21,307 nt of DNA, taken from CAMDMI01 sp044359055. GTDB lineage: Bacteria > Bacteroidota > Bacteroidia > Cytophagales > Flexibacteraceae. Shown here piece after piece: positions 15,362 to 21,307 of this stretch. A program made the position numbers and the translations under genes. The notes beneath the pieces are model-generated. The model worked only from the letters and a program-made list of their open reading frames with translations, did no database searches and was not told the origin of the DNA. The DNA is taken from NCBI GenBank assembly GCA_044359055.1, contig JBIKMV010000027.1:1-21307 (forward strand), given 5' to 3'. Positions within the stretch are counted from its first letter, which is position 1, and each line of letters begins with the position of its first letter.

Positions 15362-18241
15362 ATGTTGGTCCGAAATATAAAGGAAACCGTCCTGCCGGCT
15401 CCCCTCGATGAGCTGAGTCCAAAGGAATACATCATCATCAAAGGGGCTAAGGCACACAATCTCAAAGGCCTTTCCGTGGCTATCCCCCGTAACAAACTGG
15501 TGGTAATCACCGGTCTGTCAGGCTCCGGAAAATCTTCCCTCGCCTTCGATACCTTGTTTGCGGAAGGGCAGCGCATGTATGTGGAAACACTGAGCAGCTA
15601 TGCCCGGCAGTTTGTGGGCCGTATGGAAAAACCTGAGGTGGAGTACATCCGCGGCGTTTCTCCTGCCATTGCCATAGAGCAGAAGGTCAGTACAAAAAAT
15701 CCCAGGTCCACGGTAGGCACTTCTACCGAGATTTATGATTACCTGAAGTTGTTTTTTGCCCGGATTGGTAAAACCTATTCTCCGGTTTCGGGTCAGGAGG
15801 TGCGGCGTGAAACAGTGGGCGATGTGGTAAATTACCTCAATTCCCTCCCTCCAGGAACCAAAACCATGATTGTAAGCCCTGTTCGTATCCGGCAGGACCG
15901 CAATCTGCAAACCGAAATTCAGGTATTGCTTTCCAAGGGTTTTCCCAGGCTTCTGGTAGATGGTAAGGTGGTTTTTACAGAAGATTATCTTGCCGGCTTG
16001 CCAGGTCCTTCAAAAGAAAAGAAAAAAAAGGAACAGGTTCCTGCGCAGGAGATTTTTATATTGATAGACAGAGCTGTGATTCAGCCGGGCGAGGAAGAAT
16101 CATTCCGCCTGGCCGATTCGGTTCAAACGGCTTTTTTTGAAGGAGAAGGAACCCTGCAAATCCGTCACGATGACATCAGCCGCGATTTTTCAGATCGTTT
16201 TGAGGCCGATGGCATCCGTTTCGAAGAACCCTCCGTAAACCTATTTTCCTTCAACAATTCCTATGGTGCCTGCAAGACCTGCGATGGCTTCGGCAATGTG
16301 CTCGGCATTGATCCCCAGCTGGTTTTTCCCGACCCCAATCTCTCCGTTTTTGAGGGCGCCATTGCACCATGGAACAGTGAAAATCTGAAGCGGGAATGGC
16401 TTCAGCCCCTTCTGCGCAGCGGAATCATGTTCAATTTCCCCATCCACAGGTCTTATTATCAGCTGTCGGAGGAAGAGAAAAAGTTGCTCTGGACAGGAAA
16501 CGAGCACTTTGCAGGACTGGATGCCTATTTCAGATACCTGGAATCCAATCTCTACAAGATTCAGTACAGGGTGCAACTCAGTCGCTACCGCGGCCGGACC
16601 ACCTGCCCCGATTGCAAGGGCAGCCGCCTCCGCAAAGATGCCGGCTATGTGCAAGTGGAAGGCAAATCTATTATTGATCTTGTGCTCCTTTCCATAGGTG
16701 AACTTACCCCCTGGTTCAGCAATCTGAAGCTCAGTGAATTCGATGCTCGGGTAACCCGGCAGATTCTGAAGGAAATCCAAAACAGGCTGCATTATATGCA
16801 GGAGGTGGGTCTGGGATATCTCAGCCTGAATCGCCTCACATCCACTCTTTCGGGCGGCGAATACCAGCGCATCAAACTTGCCACTTCTCTGGGCTCGGCC
16901 CTTGTGGGGTCAATGTACATTCTCGATGAGCCTAGTATCGGCCTCCATCCCCGCGATACCCGGCGTCTTGTCCGGGTGCTTAAGTCGCTCCGGGATCTTG
17001 GCAATACCGTGGTGGTGGTGGAGCATGAAGAAGAAATTATGCTTGCCGCCGATCAGCTCATAGACATCGGACCCGATGCCGGTTCCGGTGGGGGAGAGCT
17101 GGTTTTTCAGGGCTGCGTCACGGAAGACAGCCTGCCCGATGCCGCAGACAGTCCTTTTGCAGCCCGCTCCCATACCTACCGTTTTCTCAATGGTCTCGAT
17201 GAAATAGCCCTGCCTCCGCAAAGACGCAAGTGGCGTGATTTTATCCGGATTCTGGGTGCTTCTGAAAACAACCTGAAAAATCTGGATGTGCAGATTCCGC
17301 TCCACATTCTCACTGTGATTACCGGAGTTAGCGGTTCAGGGAAATCAACGCTAATCAACAAAGTCTTTTACCCGGCAATAGGTAAAATGCTGGGCATGAA
17401 CACCCCCGAAGTGGGTAAATTTCTGAAACTGGAAGGCAGCTATCAGAAAATCCAGCAGGCCGAGTATGTGGACCAGAATCCGATCGGCAAAAGCTCCCGT
17501 TCCAATCCTGTTTCCTACATCAAGGCCTACGACCTGGTACGCAATCTGATGTCGGAACAGGCCCTTTCCGTTCAGCGGGGCTACAAACCTTCCCATTTCA
17601 GCTTCAATGTAGAGGGAGGCCGCTGCGAGATGTGTCAGGGTGAGGGCCTTACCAAAATTGAAATGCAGTTTATGGCCGATATCTACCTCACCTGCGAAGC
17701 CTGCGGCGGAAAACGCTTCATGCAGGAAGTGCTGGAGGTGGAATGGCAGGGCAAAAATATTTCTGATATCCTGCAGATGACTGTGGATGAGGCCGTCGCA
17801 TTTTTTGCTCCCCAGCTACGCATTGCCGATAAAATCAGGGTTCTGCAGGAAGTAGGACTGGGCTATGTGCAGCTGGGCCAAAGCAGCAATACCCTCTCCG
17901 GAGGTGAGGCCCAAAGGGTAAAACTGGCTTATTACCTGAGTCTGGGAAAAAACGAAGCCCAGAATATGCTTTTTATATTCGATGAACCCACCACAGGTCT
18001 TCATTTTCATGACATCGGGCAACTGCTGAAGGCAATCAACCGCTTGGTTGACAGAGGCAACAGTGTGATTCTGATTGAGCACAACATGGAAGTAATCAAG
18101 TCGGCAGACTGGATCATAGACCTCGGCCCCGAGGGCGGAAGCGAAGGCGGAAATCTCATGTTTGAGGGAACACCGGAGGACATGGTGCAAACAGGAAAAG
18201 GCCATACCGCTGATTTTCTGCGCCAGAAAATGGGAGTCTGA
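15362..18241 (+). CDS. uvrA: Excinuclease ABC subunit UvrA
   Basis: 959 residues with the two tandem ABC ATPase modules of UvrA, the DNA-damage sensor of nucleotide excision repair that loads UvrB. The first Walker A is GLSGSGKSS (51-59, K57), followed by VETLSSYARQFVGRMEKP. The first signature is LSGGEYQR (496-503) with Walker B ILDEPSIGLHP. The second Walker A is GVSGSGKST (655-663, K661), with signature LSGGEAQR and FIFDEPTTGLHF. The zinc finger in the second module is intact (C755, C758, C778, C781, spacing CxxC-19-CxxC). In the first module only one CxxC (C304/C307) is present; the usual upstream CxxC is replaced around residues 280-290. The UvrB-binding region after the first Walker A is present, so this is a canonical UvrA rather than a short UvrA2. 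About 20 extra N-terminal residues precede the usual start. Confidence 0.96.
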   Translation: MLVRNIKETVLPAPLDELSPKEYIIIKGAKAHNLKGLSVAIPRNKLVVITGLSGSGKSSLAFDTLFAEGQRMYVETLSSYARQFVGRMEKPEVEYIRGVSPAIAIEQKVSTKNPRSTVGTSTEIYDYLKLFFARIGKTYSPVSGQEVRRETVGDVVNYLNSLPPGTKTMIVSPVRIRQDRNLQTEIQVLLSKGFPRLLVDGKVVFTEDYLAGLPGPSKEKKKKEQVPAQEIFILIDRAVIQPGEEESFRLADSVQTAFFEGEGTLQIRHDDISRDFSDRFEADGIRFEEPSVNLFSFNNSYGACKTCDGFGNVLGIDPQLVFPDPNLSVFEGAIAPWNSENLKREWLQPLLRSGIMFNFPIHRSYYQLSEEEKKLLWTGNEHFAGLDAYFRYLESNLYKIQYRVQLSRYRGRTTCPDCKGSRLRKDAGYVQVEGKSIIDLVLLSIGELTPWFSNLKLSEFDARVTRQILKEIQNRLHYMQEVGLGYLSLNRLTSTLSGGEYQRIKLATSLGSALVGSMYILDEPSIGLHPRDTRRLVRVLKSLRDLGNTVVVVEHEEEIMLAADQLIDIGPDAGSGGGELVFQGCVTEDSLPDAADSPFAARSHTYRFLNGLDEIALPPQRRKWRDFIRILGASENNLKNLDVQIPLHILTVITGVSGSGKSTLINKVFYPAIGKMLGMNTPEVGKFLKLEGSYQKIQQAEYVDQNPIGKSSRSNPVSYIKAYDLVRNLMSEQALSVQRGYKPSHFSFNVEGGRCEMCQGEGLTKIEMQFMADIYLTCEACGGKRFMQEVLEVEWQGKNISDILQMTVDEAVAFFAPQLRIADKIRVLQEVGLGYVQLGQSSNTLSGGEAQRVKLAYYLSLGKNEAQNMLFIFDEPTTGLHFHDIGQLLKAINRLVDRGNSVILIEHNMEVIKSADWIIDLGPEGGSEGGNLMFEGTPEDMVQTGKGHTADFLRQKMGV

Positions 18242-18345
18242 AACGCGTTGCCTCCTGAGGAGTAGCATTCTTCACCCTGAAAGATTTGTCAGACCCGGAT
18301 TATGACAGGGGAATTATTTTGCTATGCTTCTGAATCACCGGCCCT
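18242..18345. other. Short convergent intergenic region after uvrA
   Basis: 104 bp between uvrA and the convergent minus-strand pair. It contains a small dyad CTCCTGAGGAG (18252-18262) but no stable stem with a T-run on either strand, so I cannot assign a terminator. Confidence 0.5.
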
Positions 18346-18813
18346 TCATGCAGGAGGGTTCATTTCATGAAAACCAGGTAGAATATCCAGAGTTTCATAG
18401 CCCTCTTTCTCCACCCTGAACACCCTGTGATGCCGGCCATTACTCAACCAAAGGTAGGGGCAGTTCAGCTTTTGGTTGTATTGAATGGCCTGCCTGGCGG
18501 TTTCTTCATCCACCGGCATTTCAGGGGCTTTGCATTCCACGAGTAGGGCAGGAGCGCCAAGCCGGTTGTAGCCCACAATATCACTGCGCTGCCTGCTGCC
18601 TTTTACCGACCTTTCCACCGCCAGCAATTCTACCGGCCAGCCTGTCTGTGAAATCAGCCAGAACAACACATGCTGCCTGACCCATTCTTCCGGACTCAGC
18701 AAAAGCCATTTGCTTCGCCATATATCAAAGTAAAAAATCTGATCAGCTTCTTCCCTGAGCTGAAGGGGTGGCTCAGGCATGTCCAGGCCGGGAAACGGAA
18801 TTTCAATTTTCAA
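18346..18813 (-). CDS. Stand-alone HsdR N-terminal-like PD-(D/E)xK nuclease-fold protein
   Basis: A 155-residue protein matching the 'type I restriction enzyme R protein N-terminus' family found alone in many Bacteroidota. It starts at TTG (18813), 1 nt after the acylase stop, with AAAGGAAAG just upstream as a good ribosome-binding site; an ATG at 18780 would remove 11 residues. The conserved LLSPEEWVRQHVLFWLI (38-54) leads to a nuclease core: D78 in RQRSDIVGY, then ALLVECKAP with E93 and K95 (ExK), and a QxxxY motif at Q108-Y112. The catalytic residues are therefore intact. There is no helicase domain and no methylase or specificity gene nearby, so it is not a restriction system as seen. The role is unknown; DNA repair or nucleic-acid processing is a guess. 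Confidence 0.85.
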   Translation of the reverse strand: MKIEIPFPGLDMPEPPLQLREEADQIFYFDIWRSKWLLLSPEEWVRQHVLFWLISQTGWPVELLAVERSVKGSRQRSDIVGYNRLGAPALLVECKAPEMPVDEETARQAIQYNQKLNCPYLWLSNGRHHRVFRVEKEGYETLDILPGFHEMNPPA

Positions 18814-18814
18814 T

Positions 18815-21256
18815 TCACTTTCCTTTAAATGTCAATACTTTATACCGCCCAGTCCGCCAGGATTCGATAAAATTATCGTAGTACCGTGAGGCAGGATTTC
18901 CCGATTGCCCGCCGGGATAAATGCCCATAGCCTTTGGCTGCCGGCCCAACTCCACCAGCATTTTCCAGGAGGGGCCGTTTACAGGGCCGGTAGCATTGAT
19001 AATGCCCTTGCCCCCTCCGATAAACAAAGGTCCGGTTCCCAGCCCGGCCATCATACCCAGATGTCCGATCTGCGCACCCTTGAATATACCCCATTGATAA
19101 GCAGAAGGATTTTCTACATAGGTTCCGGCTTTTTTAATCAGGCTGTCAGAGGCATTTTTCAGAGCCATTGATAAAAGACGGCTGCCGGTTTCTAATTCTT
19201 TGGTCCGCGGAAGATCAAACCAGTCTGAATTGTCCTTTTCAAGAAAAATCTGCCAGGTCATATGCTTGTCCGGATACCGCATTCCGGGGCCAAAATTGTC
19301 TGCCCAGGCCAGTTCCATGAAGGCATCAAACCAGGTTTCGAACAAAGCAGGACCGGCCTCGCCGGGGTCATTCCGGTAATTCCATTTCTCCAGAATTCTG
19401 GTCATCCAGGGTGCCTTATTGGCCGATTTTCTCACCGTCTCCAGCATCACAGGCAGGGTTTTTTCGGCCCACAGGTTGTAGTTGTCGTTTTGGATGGCAG
19501 CCATATCATCGGTGCTGAACTTTTTATCCTGCCCAAGCAACTGATTGATTCGCTTGCCTCTCTCCACGGCATAATAATTCCAGTTGAGGTAATAGGGATA
19601 GGTGGTATCTGCCGGGATCTGATTGGCCGAACTTACAAAGCCTCTCCGGGGATTGACCTCGGTTGGCAGGTGGGCAAAAGGGATAAAAGTCTTCCACATA
19701 TGGGCCGAATCGGCAGCCAGCAGCAGAAATTTTCCCTGATCTCTCCAGCGAAGGGGAATTTTACCCTGTTGTGCAAACATAGCAATATTGCCCTGATTGT
19801 CGGCAGCTACAAAGTTCTGGGCCGGTGAGAAATAGGTTTCCAGTGCGGCGGGGATTTCTCCAATGCCAGAGGCCTGATTCAGCCTCAGGAAAGTAAGCAA
19901 TTCGTTTCCGGGGTCCATGGCAGTCCAGCGCAGGGCATAGCCTTCAGGCACCTGATCCTGATAGGGTTTTTCTCCTTTGCGGTACACCACAGGTCCTAGG
20001 TGGGTGTAGTAAACAGTATCAGAAAGGATTTGGCTGTTGCGGAGTTTGATTTTTTCAATTGCCATGCGGGTAGGCCTCCAGCGGCCTTCTGACCAGTAGT
20101 AGCGCCTTGTTTTGTCTTTAAATTCTACCCTGAACCAATCGGCTGCATCGGCATAGCCATTGGTTGCACCCCAGGCAATTTTTTCATTGAACCCTGAGAT
20201 TATTCCGGGTGAACCTGGCAGGGAAGCCCCCATGCAATGGTATCCCGGTGCAGAAATTTCGGCTATGTACCAGGTAGAGGGCAGTTTCATATTCAGATGG
20301 GGGTCATTGGCCAGAAGGGGCAGACCTGTCCGGCTTCTTGCCCCGGAAATGGCCCAGCTGTTGGAGCCTACAGCATCGTCATCTTTCAGTTTGGGACCCT
20401 TGTTTTCGGGAATACTTGAATCGGTGGTGTCGGTCCAGCCCATAGAAAGCGGCACCGGCGGAATGGGCAGTGGCCTGAATTTCCAGGGGGTATTGGGTGA
20501 AATAATGGGGTCTGTGCCGGGCAGATAGTCGGGGAATAGCTGATCCACAACCGATTTCCCGAATTTTTCCAGAATCAGATTCATAGATTTGTCTTCCGTA
20601 ATGCCTGCCAGGACAAAAGCCATGCGCTTCAGCAGAAAGGCGGGGTCTCCGGGGTTCCATTTCGAGGGCCGGTAATCCAGTACTTTGAACTCAAGGGGAA
20701 GCTGCCTTTCGGGCCAGCCTTCTATCGCCTGATTTATTCCATCGGCATAAGCCTGAAGGGCCAATCTGCTGAGGGGATTTTTCATCATTTCTCTGCCGCT
20801 TTTTTCGGCGGCCTCAGGAATGCCGAATCGCCTCTGAAACTTGTCAATTTCCAGGGTTTTTTCGCCTATTACTTCCGAAAGCCTTCCCGCTGCTGCCAGA
20901 TTCTGAAAATCCATTTGCCACAGCCGGTGACGGGCCGTTATAAAACCCTGTGCATAAAAAGCATCCCGCAGCGAAGCCGCTGTGATATGCGGAATCAGGT
21001 CCTCGTCCAGGCGGATTTCGATATTGCCGTCGCGGCCTATGAGGGGGTAGATGCCAGGGTTCTGATAGTCTTGCAGGGTAATCTGAAATGCCCCTTCCCA
21101 GGGACTCAGAAACCGGCCTAGCGGAGGGAGCATGCCAAGCCGGGTATTACAGCAGAAAACCGCTGAAATCAGAAAAATCAGCGAGAAAAGCCAGTTCCAC
21201 GAACGGCTGTTTCTTCTTCCGGAGGAATAAAAATTTCCAAATTTTGCCATAATCAT
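18815..21256 (-). CDS. Penicillin acylase family protein (S45 Ntn hydrolase)
   Basis: 813 residues, the full size for the family. The N-terminus has a membrane-spanning or signal stretch (about 21-36, NWLFSLIFLISAVFCC) after a basic segment, so it is exported; a lipoprotein anchor at C35/C36 is possible but the lipobox is poor. The alpha-chain part (about 75-290) contains IRLDEDLIPHITAASLRDAF and QGFITARHRLWQMDFQ. The autocleavage site is AVGSNSWAISG, giving the beta-chain N-terminal nucleophile S298, followed by LLANDPHL (314-321) and WGATNGYADAADWF. Family members hydrolyse amide bonds of beta-lactams, acyl-homoserine lactones or other N-acyl compounds in the periplasm; the substrate cannot be told. 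An alternative ATG lies six bases further in (21250). It is followed, 1 nt on, by the nuclease-like gene. Confidence 0.93.
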   Translation of the reverse strand: MIMAKFGNFYSSGRRNSRSWNWLFSLIFLISAVFCCNTRLGMLPPLGRFLSPWEGAFQITLQDYQNPGIYPLIGRDGNIEIRLDEDLIPHITAASLRDAFYAQGFITARHRLWQMDFQNLAAAGRLSEVIGEKTLEIDKFQRRFGIPEAAEKSGREMMKNPLSRLALQAYADGINQAIEGWPERQLPLEFKVLDYRPSKWNPGDPAFLLKRMAFVLAGITEDKSMNLILEKFGKSVVDQLFPDYLPGTDPIISPNTPWKFRPLPIPPVPLSMGWTDTTDSSIPENKGPKLKDDDAVGSNSWAISGARSRTGLPLLANDPHLNMKLPSTWYIAEISAPGYHCMGASLPGSPGIISGFNEKIAWGATNGYADAADWFRVEFKDKTRRYYWSEGRWRPTRMAIEKIKLRNSQILSDTVYYTHLGPVVYRKGEKPYQDQVPEGYALRWTAMDPGNELLTFLRLNQASGIGEIPAALETYFSPAQNFVAADNQGNIAMFAQQGKIPLRWRDQGKFLLLAADSAHMWKTFIPFAHLPTEVNPRRGFVSSANQIPADTTYPYYLNWNYYAVERGKRINQLLGQDKKFSTDDMAAIQNDNYNLWAEKTLPVMLETVRKSANKAPWMTRILEKWNYRNDPGEAGPALFETWFDAFMELAWADNFGPGMRYPDKHMTWQIFLEKDNSDWFDLPRTKELETGSRLLSMALKNASDSLIKKAGTYVENPSAYQWGIFKGAQIGHLGMMAGLGTGPLFIGGGKGIINATGPVNGPSWKMLVELGRQPKAMGIYPGGQSGNPASRYYDNFIESWRTGRYKVLTFKGK

Positions 21257-21307
21257 GCTGCCGTGATGGCTTGCGAATTAAAGTAAAATTCAAGGCCTTC
21301 CGAAATT

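Noticed and set aside
16241..16792. 183-residue minus-strand open frame opposite uvrA
   Set aside because: It is antisense to conserved UvrA sequence with no recognisable domain.
18346..18813. Type I restriction-modification system
   Set aside because: Only an HsdR N-terminal-like domain is present; no helicase part, methylase or specificity subunit is encoded nearby.
19262..19828. 188-residue plus-strand open frame opposite the penicillin acylase gene
   Set aside because: It is antisense to a strongly supported gene and has no domain.
1..21307. Mobile element, prophage, CRISPR array or tRNA/rRNA gene
   Set aside because: I found no transposase, integrase, long terminal inverted repeats, regularly spaced repeats or cloverleaf-like sequence on reading both strands.

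Overview
This window almost certainly comes from a member of the Bacteroidota. It carries a large secreted protein with a type IX secretion system (T9SS) C-terminal domain, a PorV/PorQ-family outer-membrane protein and a TonB-dependent receptor. It also has a TlpA-like lipoprotein with a DUF4369-type N-terminus, and promoter-like boxes of the Bacteroidota TAnnTTTG type instead of E. coli-like -10 boxes. Base composition is moderate. The layout (very large surface protein with its own PorV-like partner) resembles Saprospiria/Chitinophagia-like lineages, but the sequence does not let me name a genus.

Region 1 (1-6660, + strand) is a surface and secretion module. It contains the 3' end of a TonB-dependent receptor, an 18-nt gap, a 1502-residue exported protein with a VVPNPY-type C-terminal sorting domain, a 22-nt gap, and a PorV/PorQ-like barrel protein. 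It ends at a strong intrinsic terminator. This tight triad is the most interesting system in the window: a candidate dedicated exporter/attachment partner encoded beside its cargo, with a receptor in the same transcript.

Region 2 (about 6611-10962, + strand) is a compact cluster: greA, a HIT-family hydrolase, proC, a TlpA-like thiol-disulfide lipoprotein and a CHASE3 sensor histidine kinase. A promoter-like TATATTTG box lies upstream of the terminator that separates it from region 1, so the hairpin probably sits in the greA leader and could act as an attenuator.

Region 3 (10949-14441, - strand) reads TerB-like protein, GT2 polyprenyl-phosphate mannosyltransferase and penicillin-binding protein 1C. 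The pbpC end overlaps the convergent histidine kinase by 14 bp. It looks like an envelope operon. A 386-bp divergent intergenic region separates it from ndk.

Region 4 (14828-18241, + strand) holds ndk, a hairpin-rich spacer containing terminators for both strands, and uvrA. Region 5 (18346-21256, - strand) holds a penicillin-acylase-family Ntn hydrolase followed after 1 nt by a stand-alone PD-(D/E)xK nuclease-like protein (HsdR N-terminal family) with a TTG start. It converges on uvrA. I see no tRNA, rRNA, CRISPR array, insertion sequence, integrase or phage gene. Apart from the surface-protein triad, the window looks like ordinary chromosomal core sequence.
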